Assembly (NCBI RefSeq): GCF_004001065.1
Contig: NZ_BIML01000026.1
Location: 1 to 64,000, forward strand
From: Paenibacillus xylaniclasticus
GTDB taxonomy: Bacteria; Bacillota; Bacilli; Paenibacillales; Paenibacillaceae
Length of the DNA: 64,000 nt
Direction: 5' to 3'
This document shows, piece by piece, positions 48,989-59,970 of this stretch (positions within the stretch are counted from its first letter, which is position 1; each line of letters starts with the position of its first letter). A program made the position numbers and the translations under genes. Below the pieces are notes generated by a model. That model was given only the letters and a program-made list of their open reading frames with translations, had not been told where the DNA came from and did no database searches.

Positions 48989-50412
48989 TTGCGCCGCCAC
49001 TTAATGCCTTGCGGCGTGTCTTCGAGCACGATATTCTCCGCTGCAAGCAGATCACGAATTTCGTCAGCTCGCGCCCAATTCTTCGCTTTACGTGCTTCCG
49101 TACGTTCAGCGATCAGCTTCTCAATCTGCTCGTCGAGCAGATCCGCCGCATCGTCCTGAACCGGCAGCAAGCCAAGAATTCGATCAAACCTCTCGAACAG
49201 CGCAAGCAGCGCGTGAAGCTCACCGACAGACACGTCTTGCTTCAGCATTACGCCATTCGCTTCCGACACGAGCTCGAACAGTGCGGTTACTGCATCCGGT
49301 GTATTAAAGTCATCGTTCATCTTCGCGGTAAACCGTGCGTCGATCTCCTGCAGACGAGCATCGAGCTCATCATTGCCAGAGACCGAGCCTTGCCAAGACG
49401 TGCTGTCTGTACCGAGCGAAGCAAGCCGGTGGCGCAGGTTCGATACGCAGTTCGCGATACGCTCTACGCTGTTCTCCGCTTGCTTCACCGTGTCATCGCT
49501 AAAGTTCAGCGGACTGCGGTAGTGCGTCGTCAGCATGAAGTAACGAATGACATTCGGTTTGATACGTTTCAGCAGTTCCCGAACCGTAATGCCGTTACCG
49601 AGCGACTTCGACATTTTCTCATTATTGATATGAATATAACCGTTATGCATCCAGTAACGGGCAAGCGGCTTTCCTGTCAGCGATTCCGACTGCGCCACCT
49701 CACACTCATGGTGAGGGAACTGCAGGTCGTGGCCTCCGCCATGAATGTCGAGCGTATCGCCCAAATACTCGCGAGCCATCGCCGAGCACTCGATATGCCA
49801 GCCCGGACGGCCTTCTCCCCAAGGACTAGGCCAGCTGATTTCACCTGGCTTCGCCGTTTTCCACAAGACGAAGTCCTGCGCATTCTCTTTGCGCTCGCCA
49901 ACCTCGATCCGAATGCCATGCTGCAGCTCTTCCGTATTCTGATGCGACAGCTTGCCGTACTCAGCGAACTTGCTCGTACGGAAATATACGTCCCCGCCGC
50001 TCTCGTATGCGATATCTTTCTCCACTAGTGCCTGGATAAAATCGACGATCAGCGGAATATGGTCCGTAACACGCGGATTGCGAGTCGCTTTATGAACGCC
50101 AAGCGCTTCAATGTCTTCGTTGAATGCAGCAATGAATGTATTGGCTACTTCCGGCACAGTAGTGCCAAGCTGCTCCGCTTTGCGAATCAGCTTATCGTCA
50201 ACATCCGTGAAGTTGACGATATACGTCACTTCCTTGCCGAGTGCTTCTAGATAGCGTCTCACCACATCAAAAAAGATAACCGGACGCGCATTGCCGATAT
50301 GAATATAGTCATATACGGTCGGTCCGCATACGTACATCTTCACTTTGCCCTGCTGCTGCGGCACGAATTCCTCCTTCGTGCGAGTCATCGTATTGTAAAT
50401 AGATAGCGTCAT
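48985..50412 (-). CDS. cysS: Cysteine--tRNA ligase
   Basis: A 475-residue class Ia synthetase. HIGN lies at 38-41 with the zinc Cys29 before it (CGPTVYD), other zinc ligands are in the central part (C and [12 protein letters not shown]), and the KMSKS motif is at about 270. Its ATG overlaps the cysE stop (ATGA) and its own stop overlaps mrnC. It is under the cysteine T-box upstream of cysE. Confidence 0.97.
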   Translation of the reverse strand: MTLSIYNTMTRTKEEFVPQQQGKVKMYVCGPTVYDYIHIGNARPVIFFDVVRRYLEALGKEVTYIVNFTDVDDKLIRKAEQLGTTVPEVANTFIAAFNEDIEALGVHKATRNPRVTDHIPLIVDFIQALVEKDIAYESGGDVYFRTSKFAEYGKLSHQNTEELQHGIRIEVGERKENAQDFVLWKTAKPGEISWPSPWGEGRPGWHIECSAMAREYLGDTLDIHGGGHDLQFPHHECEVAQSESLTGKPLARYWMHNGYIHINNEKMSKSLGNGITVRELLKRIKPNVIRYFMLTTHYRSPLNFSDDTVKQAENSVERIANCVSNLRHRLASLGTDSTSWQGSVSGNDELDARLQEIDARFTAKMNDDFNTPDAVTALFELVSEANGVMLKQDVSVGELHALLALFERFDRILGLLPVQDDAADLLDEQIEKLIAERTEARKAKNWARADEIRDLLAAENIVLEDTPQGIKWRRK

Positions 50413-51098
50413 TTGATCGATTCTCCTTCGAGTACGGGCACTTTCTCCTGGGACTTCCCCTGAAGCGCCCTCAATTCGCGCACCTCATGTCTGAGGTCTG
50501 TAATTTCCTTCTGCATCATACGCAGCATCTCGACGACTGGGTCCGGCAAGTTGGTATGATCAAGCCGGTCGTTTACCTTCTCGCCGTTACGTCTGACGAT
50601 TCGCCCTGGAATGCCGACAACCGTGCTGTTCTCCGGCACAGCACGCAAGACGACCGAGTTCGCCCCGATATTGGAATTGTCGCCGACCTTGAACGAGCCG
50701 AGCACCTTCGCTCCGGATGCAATGACTACGTTATTGCCGATCGTCGGATGCCGTTTGCCCTTCTCCTTACCGGTTCCGCCGAGCGTCACCCCTTGATAGA
50801 TAATAACGTCATCGCCTATCTCGCACGTTTCCCCAATGACGACACCCATGCCATGATCGATGAATAACCGTTTGCCGATCCGTGCTCCGGGATGAATCTC
50901 GATACCGGTCATGAAGCGACTGAATTGCGAGATACCTCGCGCGATAGTGAACCATCCTCGTTTATAAAAACGGTGCGCAATCCGATGTGCCCATATCGCG
51001 TGCAGACCCGAGTAAGTAAACACGACCTCCAGGCGGCTTCGAGCCGCAGGATCGTTATCGAATACCGCTTGAATATCCGAACGAATTTGCTTGAACAC
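50409..51098 (-). CDS. cysE: Serine O-acetyltransferase
   Basis: A 229-residue enzyme that makes O-acetylserine for cysteine synthesis. The C-terminal left-handed beta-helix is built of hexapeptide repeats ([20 protein letters not shown], then [21 protein letters not shown]), with the catalytic His in [11 protein letters not shown]. The start is a GTG at 51098, with GGGGGAG about 5 nt upstream. First gene of the cysE-cysS-mrnC-rlmB-rae1 operon. Confidence 0.95.
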   Translation of the reverse strand: MFKQIRSDIQAVFDNDPAARSRLEVVFTYSGLHAIWAHRIAHRFYKRGWFTIARGISQFSRFMTGIEIHPGARIGKRLFIDHGMGVVIGETCEIGDDVIIYQGVTLGGTGKEKGKRHPTIGNNVVIASGAKVLGSFKVGDNSNIGANSVVLRAVPENSTVVGIPGRIVRRNGEKVNDRLDHTNLPDPVVEMLRMMQKEITDLRHEVRELRALQGKSQEKVPVLEGESIK

Positions 51099-51261
51099 TC
51101 CGACTCCCCCTTCCTCTCATGTCCGGTTGTCCGGACCATGGTATGCCAACACCGTCATGTGTGTATTAGTGCAAAAATCAAAAGATCCGCTGCTATACCT
51201 CCTAAAGCCGTTTCAAAGGCATTCTTCAACGATCGCCAATACTTCCTTAGGTTCGTTATAT

Positions 51262-51610
51262 GCAAAAAGCCTCCACAGTCCACATCGGACTGCAGAGGCG
51301 TATAATCGCGGTTCCACTCTGCCTGAACGCTCTTGCCATTGTACTGGCAGCTTGCTGGAAGTTAAATATAGCATGCGCGTTCATCTCATATGCCTGATAA
51401 CGGTGGCATTCCGTTGCCGCCTACCCCGTCAGCATAACGTCCTTCCCTTAAGCTTGGCTGTTCGCCAAAATAAGATACGACGTATCAAATGCAGTCGGAT
51501 CGGAGCAAGGCTCCCAGGTGCATCAGCATCGCGTCGGAACTAGACAACTTGCAGCCTTATACGTACCGCTCTCTCCATAAGATGAGCCTCCGCATGACGG
51601 TTGTCCTCTC
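51262..51610 (-). ncRNA. Cysteine T-box riboswitch upstream of cysE-cysS
   Basis: The minus-strand RNA has the T-box core AGAGTGGAACCGCG (51307-51320), then a terminator with stem CCTCTGCAGTCC/GGACTGTGGAGG (51287-51298 with 51270-51281) and five T. Stem I is closed by GACAAC/GTTGTC (51600-51605 with 51543-51548), and the specifier on its 3' side reads TGC, a cysteine codon, followed by A (51551-51553). Uncharged tRNA-Cys should stabilise the antiterminator and turn the operon on. Confidence 0.88.
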
Positions 51611-51726
51611 TGCGAATTCCTATATTCACGTGCTTCTCCTGTTCCAAGCCTTTGTCGAATTAAATCGTGCAGGATCGAAGCCGAAACGATATATCCATTC
51701 CGCTTCGAACCAATCATCTTACGCTT

Positions 51727-51755
51727 AGTATAACGAATCGCCGCGGAAGTGACAA
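51727..51755 (-). promoter_or_regulatory. Sigma-A promoter of the cysE T-box operon
   Basis: Minus strand: -35 TTGTCA (51750-51755), 17-bp spacer, -10 TATACT (51727-51732). It lies just after gltX. Transcription would start about 115 nt before Stem I of the T-box, a rather long lead; a weaker TTGGAA/TATAGG pair lies nearer Stem I. Confidence 0.7.
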
Positions 51756-51806
51756 GGGAGCGGCATTGGCATGCAGCGCCTATTCCTTCCCCCATGTCCT
51801 CTTCGA

Positions 51807-53270
51807 TCAGCGCCCGAGTCGCAGCTTCAGACGGTCTACTACCTTCTGTTTGCCGAGCAGCGCAATCGTCTGGTTCAAATCCGGACCGTGCGTCTGACCG
51901 GTCAGAGCCGCGCGGATCGGCATGAACAGCTGCTTGCCTTTACAGCCTGTCTCCTTCTGAACTGCCTTAATCAGCGCTTTCTGATCATCTGCGCTGAAGG
52001 ACTCTGCCGCCTCTACCTGTGCAAGATAAGCGCTCAGCACGGCCGGTACCTGCTCCTCAGCCAGCACATCAGCAGCATCGCCTTCATCGACGACAGCGTC
52101 CTGGAAGAACAGCTCCGTAAGAGCAACGATGTCAGAGCCGCTGCGCAGCTTATCCTGATACAGCTTCACCAGGTCGGTTACCCATGCCCGCTCTTCTGCC
52201 GTCATCGACTCCGATACCCGGCCGGCTTGGCGAAGATGCGGCAGACACAGGTCTACAACCCGTTCCACATCCGCTTTCTTAATATATTCGTTGTTCATCC
52301 ATGCAAGCTTGTTCGTATCGAACACAGCCGGGCTCTTGCTAAGGCGTGAAGCATTAAACACTTGAATAAGCTCCTCGCGCGTAAAAATCTCCTGCTCTCC
52401 CTCCGGAGACCAGCCGAGCAGCGCGATAAAGTTAAACAGCGCTTCCGGCAAGTAACCGAGCTGATCGTACTGCTCGATGAATTGAATAATTGACTCATCA
52501 CGTTTGCTCAGCTTCTTGCGCGATTCATTAACGATCAGTGTCATATGGCCGAACTGAGGAGGCTCCCAGCCGAACGCTTCATAGATCATCAGCTGACGAG
52601 GCGTATTAGAGATGTGATCCTCGCCCCGCAGTACGTGCGAAATACGCATCAGATGATCATCGAGCACAACCGCGAAGTTATACGTTGGAATACCATCCTT
52701 CTTCACGATGACGAAGTCACCCATGCCTTCGGATTCAAAGCTGATCTCGCCCTTAACCATGTCGTTGAAGGTGTACGTCTTATTGTCCGGCACACGGAAC
52801 CGAATGCTCGGAATACGTCCTTCCGCTTCATATGCAGCGCGCTGCTCCTCGGTCAGATTCCGGTGACGTCCGGAATAACGCGGCGTCTCACCGCGTTCGA
52901 TCTGCTCCTCACGCTCTTTCTCCAATTCTTCCTCCGTGCAATAGCAGCGATATGCCAGACCGCGGTCGATCAAATCCTGCCAATATTCGCGGTAAATATC
53001 AAGGCGCTCCGTCTGGCGATAAGGACCGTATCCGCCGCCGATATCAACGCTCTCGTCCCAATCCATGCCAAGCCATTTCAAATATTTCAGCTGGCTCTCT
53101 TCACCGCCCGCTACGTTACGTTTCACGTCGGTATCTTCGATCCGAATAATAAACTTGCCGCCCAAGCTGCGTGCATATAAATAATTAAACAAAGCCGTTC
53201 TTGCATTGCCGATATGTAGATGTCCGGTTGGTGACGGCGCGTACCGGACGCGAATTTCTTGTTGTGTCAT
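51807..53270 (-). CDS. gltX: Glutamate--tRNA ligase
   Basis: A 487-residue class Ib synthetase, probably non-discriminating (charging tRNA-Gln as well) as in other Bacillales, though that cannot be read from the sequence. HIGN is at 19-22 ([12 protein letters not shown]) and KLSKR at about 253. The ATG at 53270 is used: GAGGGGAG lies about 8 nt upstream, while an in-frame TTG at 53288 lies within that site. It follows ispF by 35 nt. Confidence 0.97.
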   Translation of the reverse strand: MTQQEIRVRYAPSPTGHLHIGNARTALFNYLYARSLGGKFIIRIEDTDVKRNVAGGEESQLKYLKWLGMDWDESVDIGGGYGPYRQTERLDIYREYWQDLIDRGLAYRCYCTEEELEKEREEQIERGETPRYSGRHRNLTEEQRAAYEAEGRIPSIRFRVPDNKTYTFNDMVKGEISFESEGMGDFVIVKKDGIPTYNFAVVLDDHLMRISHVLRGEDHISNTPRQLMIYEAFGWEPPQFGHMTLIVNESRKKLSKRDESIIQFIEQYDQLGYLPEALFNFIALLGWSPEGEQEIFTREELIQVFNASRLSKSPAVFDTNKLAWMNNEYIKKADVERVVDLCLPHLRQAGRVSESMTAEERAWVTDLVKLYQDKLRSGSDIVALTELFFQDAVVDEGDAADVLAEEQVPAVLSAYLAQVEAAESFSADDQKALIKAVQKETGCKGKQLFMPIRAALTGQTHGPDLNQTIALLGKQKVVDRLKLRLGR

Positions 53271-53305
53271 ATCAATTGCTCCCCTCAACTCGTACTATAT
53301 AATGC

Positions 53306-53797
53306 CTAAGATGATAGCATATCCTTCACAAGACAGACAACCGATTGCGCCGCGATTCCTTCGCCGCGTCCGGTAAATCCGAGCTGCTCGGTCGTCGTCG
53401 CTTTTACGTTCACTTGAGACAGGTCATCTGCCTCCAGCACGCGCGCGATTACTTCCACCATCTGCGGAATGTACGGCAGCATCTTCGGACGCTGCGCGAT
53501 AATCGTATTGTCAATGTTTCCAAGCTTGTATCCCCGCTCCTTCGCCAGCAACCACACATGCTCCAGCAGCTTGACGCTGTCGGCATCCTTGAACGCCGGG
53601 TCGGTGTCCGGAAAGTGTTTACCAATATCGCCAAGACCCAACGCACCAAGCACAGCATCCGCTACCGAATGAAGCAGCACGTCCGCATCGGAATGGCCAA
53701 GCAGCCCTTTCTCGTATGGGATCGTTACACCGCCAATAATACATGGCCGCCCCTCTACCAGCTGATGCACGTCAAACCCTTGTCCTACTCGAATCAT
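53306..53797 (-). CDS. ispF: 2-C-methyl-D-erythritol 2,4-cyclodiphosphate synthase
   Basis: A 163-residue trimeric zinc enzyme of the MEP isoprenoid pathway. Metal ligands D9 and H11 (GFDVH) and the later His of [13 protein letters not shown] are present. The ATG at 53797 has GGGGGAG 7 nt upstream. It starts 14 nt after ispD, its partner two steps earlier in the same pathway. Confidence 0.97.
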   Translation of the reverse strand: MIRVGQGFDVHQLVEGRPCIIGGVTIPYEKGLLGHSDADVLLHSVADAVLGALGLGDIGKHFPDTDPAFKDADSVKLLEHVWLLAKERGYKLGNIDNTIIAQRPKMLPYIPQMVEVIARVLEADDLSQVNVKATTTEQLGFTGRGEGIAAQSVVCLVKDMLSS

Positions 53798-53811
53798 GTC
53801 CAAGCTCCCCC

Positions 53812-54525
53812 TTATCGTTGTTCCCGCTCTCTCATCTCCAGTAGAAAATGCGCATAGGGCAAATCCTCCGGCGTCGTAATCTTGATGTTCGTATATTCGC
53901 CCTCTGACACAACGACCGGAATGCCCATCCGCTCCACGACCATCGCATCGTCTGTTCCTAAGAACGATTCCGCTTCGGCCGCTTCATGTGCTTTTGTCAG
54001 CACAGCACGCCGAAAAGCTTGCGGCGTTTGGATCGCCCACAAGCTTCGGCGGTCAGGCGTCGCGACGATAACGCCCGAGTCATTCACCTGCTTAATCGTA
54101 TCCTTCACGGGTACGGCAATAACCGCCGCTCCCATCTCTCCTCCGGCCATAGCCGCTTCGCAGCATGCACGGACAGCGCCAGGCGTGACGAGCGGCCGCA
54201 CGCCATCATGCACCATCACCCATTCAAGCTGCGGAGGCAAAGCCTTCAGCCCCTTATGAACAGACTGCTGACGCTCTGCGCCGCCAGATACGATTGCGGT
54301 CACCTTCGTTAACCGGTAACGCTCTACCCATTCAGAGCATCTTGCAATATCGCCAGCTCCCACAACGAGCGCAATCGCCGCCGTCTCCTCCATCGACTGG
54401 AATAGCTCCAGCGTATGAACGAGAATCGGCTTATCCTTTAGCATCAAATACTGCTTACTCTCCGCCGTCCCCATCCGCGTGCCTTTGCCGGCTGCTACGA
54501 TGACAACGCCCCATTCTGCTTTCAT
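53812..54525 (-). CDS. ispD: 2-C-methyl-D-erythritol 4-phosphate cytidylyltransferase
   Basis: A 237-residue nucleotidyltransferase that makes CDP-ME in the MEP pathway. The CTP-binding AAGKGTRMG (12-20), the HDGVRPLV segment (about 107-114) and IQTPQAFRR are all present. It lies 49 nt after yacL and 14 nt before ispF. Confidence 0.97.
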   Translation of the reverse strand: MKAEWGVVIVAAGKGTRMGTAESKQYLMLKDKPILVHTLELFQSMEETAAIALVVGAGDIARCSEWVERYRLTKVTAIVSGGAERQQSVHKGLKALPPQLEWVMVHDGVRPLVTPGAVRACCEAAMAGGEMGAAVIAVPVKDTIKQVNDSGVIVATPDRRSLWAIQTPQAFRRAVLTKAHEAAEAESFLGTDDAMVVERMGIPVVVSEGEYTNIKITTPEDLPYAHFLLEMREREQR

Positions 54526-54574
54526 GATATCGCTACCCGCCTCGCCGTATAATCAATGTTACCATCATACCGCT

Positions 54575-55669
54575 TTATTGGGCTTTTTCCAACAGCTTCG
54601 GCTTCGCAAATATCATTCGACCTGCTGAGGTCTGCAGTACACTCGTCACGAGCACCTCCATCGTCGTGCCGATATAGTCGCGCCCGCCTTCGACGACGAT
54701 CATCGTTCCATCATCGAGATAAGCGACTCCCTGACCATGCTCTTTACCATCCTTAATGACTTGCACAACGATTTCTTCACCTGGCAGCACGACTGGCTTG
54801 ACCGCATTCGCCAAATCGTTAATGTTCAACACCGATACCCCCTGCAGCTCGCACACTTTGTTCAGATTAAAGTCGTTCGTTACAACCTTTCCTCCCAGCG
54901 CCTTCGCGAGCTTCACAAGCTTGCTGTCCACTTCGCCAATTTCCTCGAAATCACCTTCATATATCAGCACACGGACATCGAGCTCTTTTTGAATTTTGTT
55001 CAAAATATCAAGACCGCGCCGGCCACGGTTGCGCTTGAGCAGATCCGACGAATCTGCAATATGCTGAAGCTCCTCTAGCACGAACTCCGGTATGACAAGC
55101 GTACCTTCGATAAATCCGGTTTTGCAAATATCAGCAATACGTCCGTCGATAATAACGCTCGTATCCAAAATCTTATGCTCCTCATACCGTCGCTTGCCGT
55201 CCTCTTCAACTGCCGGGACTTTCCTTTGCAGCAATCCGCCAAGACCAGCCGCGAGCTCTTCCTTTTTTCCTAGGCCGAGCTGCAGCCCAACATAACCGAG
55301 CAGCAACGTCAGGATGACGGGAATAAGAATACCGATGCCGTCAATGCGCGCGACAGCCGGATACAGCAATGCTGAGAAAATAAGACCAGCCAGCATACCT
55401 GCCGTACCAGCGAGCAAGTCGTATGCAGGCAGCCCAGAAAGCCGTTGTACACCGGCACGCAGCCGCGCAGCAATTGGACCGGACATCATTGTCGCCGCCG
55501 CGAAGCCTAGAAACGCGCCGATGGCAATATACGTGTAATACAAGCCAGAGCTGCTGCTTTGCGCCGCTCCCAGCATTGATGAAGACAGACCGCTGCTCAT
55601 CCAAGCATTCCATTCGCTTCCGAGCGTTCCGCCTAACCAAATGCCGATAATTTGAATAATTCGTTTCAT
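54575..55669 (-). CDS. PIN/TRAM-domain membrane protein (YacL-type)
   Basis: A 364-residue protein with four hydrophobic segments (about 3-17, 44-63, 84-105, 110-133), a cytosolic PIN domain (from about 165, first acidic residue D169 in [11 protein letters not shown], then further Asp residues near 260) and a C-terminal TRAM domain (about 290-350). YacL sits next to ispD and disA in B. subtilis. A membrane-anchored RNase is likely from domains; the physiological target is unknown. The ATG at 55669 has GGAGGTGGG 7 nt upstream. Confidence 0.85.
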   Translation of the reverse strand: MKRIIQIIGIWLGGTLGSEWNAWMSSGLSSSMLGAAQSSSSGLYYTYIAIGAFLGFAAATMMSGPIAARLRAGVQRLSGLPAYDLLAGTAGMLAGLIFSALLYPAVARIDGIGILIPVILTLLLGYVGLQLGLGKKEELAAGLGGLLQRKVPAVEEDGKRRYEEHKILDTSVIIDGRIADICKTGFIEGTLVIPEFVLEELQHIADSSDLLKRNRGRRGLDILNKIQKELDVRVLIYEGDFEEIGEVDSKLVKLAKALGGKVVTNDFNLNKVCELQGVSVLNINDLANAVKPVVLPGEEIVVQVIKDGKEHGQGVAYLDDGTMIVVEGGRDYIGTTMEVLVTSVLQTSAGRMIFAKPKLLEKAQ

Positions 55670-55810
55670 GACCAAACCCACCTCCATTACCCATTATGGT
55701 CATCGCAATGAACCATTAATCGCCGTTCCCACCAATTTCTTTTGAAATGCCAATGCATGGAGATTATAATGGGGGTATACGATAGCCGAAGACAAGAGAG
55801 GTGGATGAAA

Positions 55811-56206
55811 GTGAGCGCTCCTACTTTAGATCAATTCCAACGGCAAGTATCCGAACTATTGCTGCGACATCGCAGTCTGCTCGACGTCCTGTCCAAATTC
55901 GGCCAGACCAGCTCAGCCGTTAACCGGGCCGTCGCCAAAGCGGTAACCGAATGTGGATGTATCGAATTGAATGCGAAGAAACAAGCTTACTCCGATAACA
56001 CCGATCTGACGGCAGCACAAACGGTTCTCCAGAACCATATGGAGGGACAACTGTGTGAGCAATGCAGCGACGTGCTGCGCTCCGAGCTTGGCCGCAACCT
56101 GTTCTATATGTCCGCCTTATGCAATCTGCTGGACATTAAGCTTGAGGATGTCGTTGCCCGCGAATCGGACAAATGCTCTACGCTCGGCCTATTTAACATG
56201 AGATAA
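55811..56206 (+). CDS. Small conserved protein, possibly a degenerate MazG-like fold
   Basis: A 131-residue soluble helical protein with six cysteines, including CGC near 58 and CEQC near 88. The last third (SELGRNLFYMSALCNLLDIK, then LEDVV) resembles the second helix pair of MazG-like pyrophosphohydrolases, but the catalytic Asp of ELGD is Arg here, so activity is doubtful. The start is a GTG at 55811: AGGTGG lies 6 nt upstream. It is divergent from yacL and has its own strong terminator. I believe related proteins exist in Paenibacillus but cannot name a function. Confidence 0.65.
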   Translation: MSAPTLDQFQRQVSELLLRHRSLLDVLSKFGQTSSAVNRAVAKAVTECGCIELNAKKQAYSDNTDLTAAQTVLQNHMEGQLCEQCSDVLRSELGRNLFYMSALCNLLDIKLEDVVARESDKCSTLGLFNMR

Positions 56207-56233
56207 ATAACATCGAAGTCGAATATAAACAAT

Positions 56234-56270
56234 AAGGACGGTACAGACAACAAGTCTGCACCGTCCTTTT
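56234..56270 (+). terminator. Terminator of the small plus-strand gene
   Basis: Stem AAGGACGGTACAGAC (56234-56248) and GTCTGCACCGTCCTT (56254-56268), 15 bp with one mismatch, 5-nt loop and a TTTT run on the plus strand. Lies about 28 nt after the stop. Confidence 0.88.
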
Positions 56271-56304
56271 GTACCGAGGACATCCGCTTTCAATGAAGCA
56301 GCCT

Positions 56305-56351
56305 CTAAAAATCAATAGCGGTGCAGGGATCGTCTCCCACGCACCGCTATT
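56305..56351 (-). terminator. Terminator after pssA
   Basis: Minus-strand stem AATAGCGGTGC (complement of 56341-56351) and GCACCGCTATT (complement of 56314-56324), perfect over 11 bp, followed by GATTTTTAG. Back to back with the terminator of the convergent small gene. Confidence 0.8.
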
Positions 56352-56383
56352 TTAGTATAATACGCCTGCTCCGCGCGCGCGAA

Positions 56384-57124
56384 TTACGCGCTGTGCTCCG
56401 ACTGCGCTGCATCCTCAGCAGCACGACGCCGGCTCTTACGAGCCGTTCTGCGGAACAGCGCTCTAACGTTTTTTTTTAACCCGTACAGTGCATAGAGCAG
56501 CAGCGGGACGAAAATAATTTTGGACAAATGCTTCGGAAATAAATATCCAAGGATGACCGCTACTACAACAATAATGGGTACAACCCATATCGCACTCTTC
56601 GGAATACCGATTTTCTTAAAATTCGGATACTTCACTGTGCTGACCATTAAGAATGATAACAGCAATGTGCTGACCATTAGAATAGCCACCGGAATATCTT
56701 TATAGAACAAGGCAAGCGTCGACAGAACGCCGCCCGCAGCCGGAATTGGAAGACCGATGAAATAGCCTGGCATGCTGGAGATAACATTAAACCTTGCAAG
56801 CCTTAACGCGCCGCAGATTGGAAACAGAGCGGTGACGATCCAAGCCGCAGCCTGATTAATATGCTGGAAGGCGACCACGTACATAATGAATGCTGGTGCG
56901 ACGCCGAACGATATTACATCAGACAACGAATCGAGCTCCTTGCCGAATTCGCTCTGTGCATTAAGTGCTCTCGCGATCCGTCCGTCCACTCCGTCGAGCA
57001 GCATCGCTATAATAACCATCATCGCTGCAAGCTCCGGCTTCTCGTTAAATACAAGTATGATGGCGACAATACCAAGGAAGAGATTGCCTACCGTGAACAG
57101 GCTGGGTATCGATTTTGTGATCAT
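56384..57124 (-). CDS. pssA: CDP-diacylglycerol--serine O-phosphatidyltransferase
   Basis: A 246-residue integral membrane enzyme that makes phosphatidylserine, the precursor of phosphatidylethanolamine. The CDP-alcohol phosphatidyltransferase motif D-G-x2-A-R-x8-G-x3-D-x3-D is at 47-69. About six to eight membrane helices, then a basic C-terminal tail (RRTARKSRRR). The ATG at 57124 is used: GAGGTGG is 6 nt upstream. It lies 114 nt after disA; in B. subtilis pssA is elsewhere. No psd gene is in the window. Confidence 0.92.
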   Translation of the reverse strand: MITKSIPSLFTVGNLFLGIVAIILVFNEKPELAAMMVIIAMLLDGVDGRIARALNAQSEFGKELDSLSDVISFGVAPAFIMYVVAFQHINQAAAWIVTALFPICGALRLARFNVISSMPGYFIGLPIPAAGGVLSTLALFYKDIPVAILMVSTLLLSFLMVSTVKYPNFKKIGIPKSAIWVVPIIVVVAVILGYLFPKHLSKIIFVPLLLYALYGLKKNVRALFRRTARKSRRRAAEDAAQSEHSA

Positions 57125-57238
57125 TTCGTTCCACCTCATCTCTACTATGCCCAGAAAGTTGCTTGATGTACACGCACCGGACATATAAATTCCATCCAGT
57201 ACCAGATGGCGCGAACGCATTCCCTCATTGTATGTGAT

Positions 57239-58309
57239 TTAAATCTGCCTGTCAATGAACATTTGCTCTTGAATCCGTTTCAGCCCTTCCTTGATCGCGC
57301 GAGCGCGCACCTCGCCGATGCCGTCCACTTCGTCCAATTCTTCATAAGTTGCCATCACAATATGAGGCAAATGGTGGAATCGTTCAACAAGGTTGTGCAT
57401 CACAACAATTGGGAGACGAGGGATTTTGTGCAGCAGCCGATACCCGCGTGGCGAGACCGATTCCTCTGCCGACGTGCCGGAATAGCCCAGCAGTCGGATG
57501 ACATGCGGCGGGTCCATCAGTTCGTCATTGCTGAGCTTCTTGAGCGCCATTCGGATCTCACGAATCCGGTCGTCTGAGTTATCTTTGGCATAGTCCTTGA
57601 GCAGAAACCATGCATCCTCCTCGACGCCGCCGACGAGCTCATCCATCTGCATGCCAATCAATCGACCTTCCGTTCCGAGCTCTGTCACGTACCGTTTAAT
57701 TTCCATCTTGATTCGAACAACCATCTCAACTCGATGAATAACATGAGCAACCTCTTGCAAGGTTACAAGCTCTTCGAACTCGGCCGCAGACAAGTTCGTG
57801 AACGCTTGCTTGAGCACTGCCTTATATTTCTCGAGCGTTTGAATCGCTTGATTCGCTTTCGTCAGAATGACAGCCATATCTTTCAGCGCGTAGCGCAGAT
57901 TGCCTTGGTATAACGTAATGATGTTGCGGCGCTGGGAGATCGATACGACAAGCTTGCCAGTCTGCTTCGCCACCCGCTCTGCCGTCCGGTGCCGAATGCC
58001 CGTCTCCGTCGATGTAATGGAGCTGTCGGGAATCAGCTGCGTGTTCGCGTATAGAATACGTTTAAGGTCCTCGCTTAGAATGATGGCTCCATCCATCTTA
58101 GCCAGCTCATATAAGTAGTTTGGTGAGAAGTCACAGTTGATCGAAAATCCACCGTCCACGACTTGCATCACTTCCGGGCTGCAGCCGACGACAATCAGCG
58201 CCCCCGTCTTTGCACGCAGCACGTTCTCCAGACCGTCACGAAAAGCCGTTCCCGGAGCGACCAGCTGCAGCAATTGGTACATAACCTCAAGCTCTCTCTG
58301 TTCCTTCAT
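57239..58309 (-). CDS. disA: DNA integrity scanning diadenylate cyclase DisA
   Basis: A 356-residue octameric c-di-AMP synthase that scans for branched DNA. The DAC domain (about 1-145) has the DGA (73-75) and RHR (106-108) active-site motifs. A helical spine follows, and the C-terminal HhH DNA-binding domain is near 300-356 ([17 protein letters not shown]). It is 12 nt after radA, with which it acts at recombination intermediates. Confidence 0.96.
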   Translation of the reverse strand: MKEQRELEVMYQLLQLVAPGTAFRDGLENVLRAKTGALIVVGCSPEVMQVVDGGFSINCDFSPNYLYELAKMDGAIILSEDLKRILYANTQLIPDSSITSTETGIRHRTAERVAKQTGKLVVSISQRRNIITLYQGNLRYALKDMAVILTKANQAIQTLEKYKAVLKQAFTNLSAAEFEELVTLQEVAHVIHRVEMVVRIKMEIKRYVTELGTEGRLIGMQMDELVGGVEEDAWFLLKDYAKDNSDDRIREIRMALKKLSNDELMDPPHVIRLLGYSGTSAEESVSPRGYRLLHKIPRLPIVVMHNLVERFHHLPHIVMATYEELDEVDGIGEVRARAIKEGLKRIQEQMFIDRQI

Positions 58310-58321
58310 TATGTGCCCCCT

Positions 58322-59692
58322 CTATCCGAGCGCTGCCGCGAGCGCCTCCGCCACGGTGGATACGCCGATGATTTCAATATTAGATGGCGGCTTCCAGCCC
58401 TTAAGACTATTCTCGGGCATAATAACCCGCTTAAATCCAAGCTTCTCTGCTTCGCGTACTCGCTGCTCTGCACGGGATACGGCGCGAACCTCGCCGGTTA
58501 GGCCGACCTCGCCGAACACGACATCGAACGGACGAGTCGGCGCATCGCGGAAGCTCGATGCGATGCTGACCGCGGCCGCCAGATCGACAGCCGGCTCATC
58601 CAGCTTGACGCCTCCTGCTACGTTCAGATAAGCGTCCTGATTTTGTAAAAACATGCCCATTCGTTTCTCCAGGACGGCAATAATGAGTGCCATCCGGTGA
58701 TGGTCGATACCGGCAGACATGCGGCGCGGCGACGGAAAATTCGTCGAAGCGACGAGCGCCTGCAGCTCAACAAGAACCGGCCTCGTCCCTTCCATGCTCG
58801 CCACGACGGTCGATCCGGCTACGCCAAGCGGCCGCTCGGACAAGAACAGCTCCGAAGGATTGGATACCTCACGCAGGCCGCTTTCTCCCATCTCGAATAT
58901 CCCGATTTCGTTCGTCGAGCCGAACCGATTCTTCACCGCTCTTAGCAGCCGGTAAGTATGGTGCCGTTCGCCTTCGAAATATAACACGCAGTCGACCATA
59001 TGCTCTAACAGCCGCGGTCCAGCAATCGCGCCTTCCTTCGTAACGTGACCGACGAGAACAGTAGCAATGCCTTTAATCTTCGCAATGCGCATGAAATGCG
59101 ACGTGCATTCCCGCACCTGCGCGACGCTTCCGGGCGCCGATTGCACATTCGGGTCGAATACCGTCTGAATGGAGTCAATGACGACGAGCGCCGGATCGAT
59201 CGATTCGATCGCTTCTCGGATCGATTCGACATTCGTCTCACACAACACGTACAGCTGCTCCGATAACGAGCCGAGACGATCGGCGCGAAGCTTCGTCTGG
59301 CGGACTGATTCCTCACCCGATATATACAGGACTCGCAGTCCGCTTGCCGCAAGCGAGTGAGACGTCTGCAAGAGCAGCGTAGATTTGCCGATACCCGGAT
59401 CACCGCCGACGAGAATTAGCGAGCCGGGAACGACCCCGCCCCCGAGCACACGATTCAGCTCGCCCAGCTTCGTATCGACCCGCGGTTCTTGACCACTCTC
59501 TATATGTATGATAGAACGCGGTTTTTCTTTCGTTTGAAAAACAGCGGCTCCCGCCGCTCCCGCCGTGCGGACAACCGTCTCCTTCTCCTCCACCATGGAG
59601 TTCCAGGCTCCGCAGCCCGGGCATTTGCCCAGCCATTTCGGCGATTCGGTACCGCAATCCGTACAGACGAATTTTACTTTTATTTTTGCCAT
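58322..59692 (-). CDS. radA: DNA repair protein RadA
   Basis: A 456-residue RecA-like branch-migration ATPase. It has an N-terminal four-cysteine zinc finger (C10, C13, C24, C27), Walker [11 protein letters not shown] (96-105), the RadA signature KNRFG (254-258) and a Lon-like C-terminal domain. In B. subtilis it follows clpC; here the ctsR-mcsA-mcsB-clpC operon is not upstream. A terminator at 59766-59816 separates it from the transporter genes, so it must have its own promoter, which I could not place with confidence. Confidence 0.96.
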   Translation of the reverse strand: MAKIKVKFVCTDCGTESPKWLGKCPGCGAWNSMVEEKETVVRTAGAAGAAVFQTKEKPRSIIHIESGQEPRVDTKLGELNRVLGGGVVPGSLILVGGDPGIGKSTLLLQTSHSLAASGLRVLYISGEESVRQTKLRADRLGSLSEQLYVLCETNVESIREAIESIDPALVVIDSIQTVFDPNVQSAPGSVAQVRECTSHFMRIAKIKGIATVLVGHVTKEGAIAGPRLLEHMVDCVLYFEGERHHTYRLLRAVKNRFGSTNEIGIFEMGESGLREVSNPSELFLSERPLGVAGSTVVASMEGTRPVLVELQALVASTNFPSPRRMSAGIDHHRMALIIAVLEKRMGMFLQNQDAYLNVAGGVKLDEPAVDLAAAVSIASSFRDAPTRPFDVVFGEVGLTGEVRAVSRAEQRVREAEKLGFKRVIMPENSLKGWKPPSNIEIIGVSTVAEALAAALG

Positions 59693-59765
59693 TGTCGGCT
59701 CCCTTAGCTGTTAACGATATCAATTCAAAGTTTACCATTTCCAAAGCGTAATATAAAGCCCACGT

Positions 59766-59816
59766 CAAAAAGGGACACCACTTTGCCATTGGTTGATGGC
59801 ATACAGCAGGTCCCTT
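59766..59816 (-). terminator. Terminator after the MFS transporter gene, upstream of radA
   Basis: Minus-strand outer stem AAGGGAC/GTCCCTT (59810-59816 with 59770-59776) with inner GCCAT/ATGGC, followed by a TTTTT run. It lies about 155 nt after the transporter stop. The rest of 59817-59970 shows nothing I recognise. Confidence 0.7.
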
Positions 59817-59970
59817 CGTCGATTCCGTACAACGGACATTATCTGCTCATAGATCTGTGTTACAAGGACAACCCTGTTATCCAAACGGAGGGCCATTCCG
59901 TCTTCTAAGCATGAACAGCTTTGCTCTCAAGGTCAATTGTATCAATGTTTAGATCGTGTTAGCTATAAGG

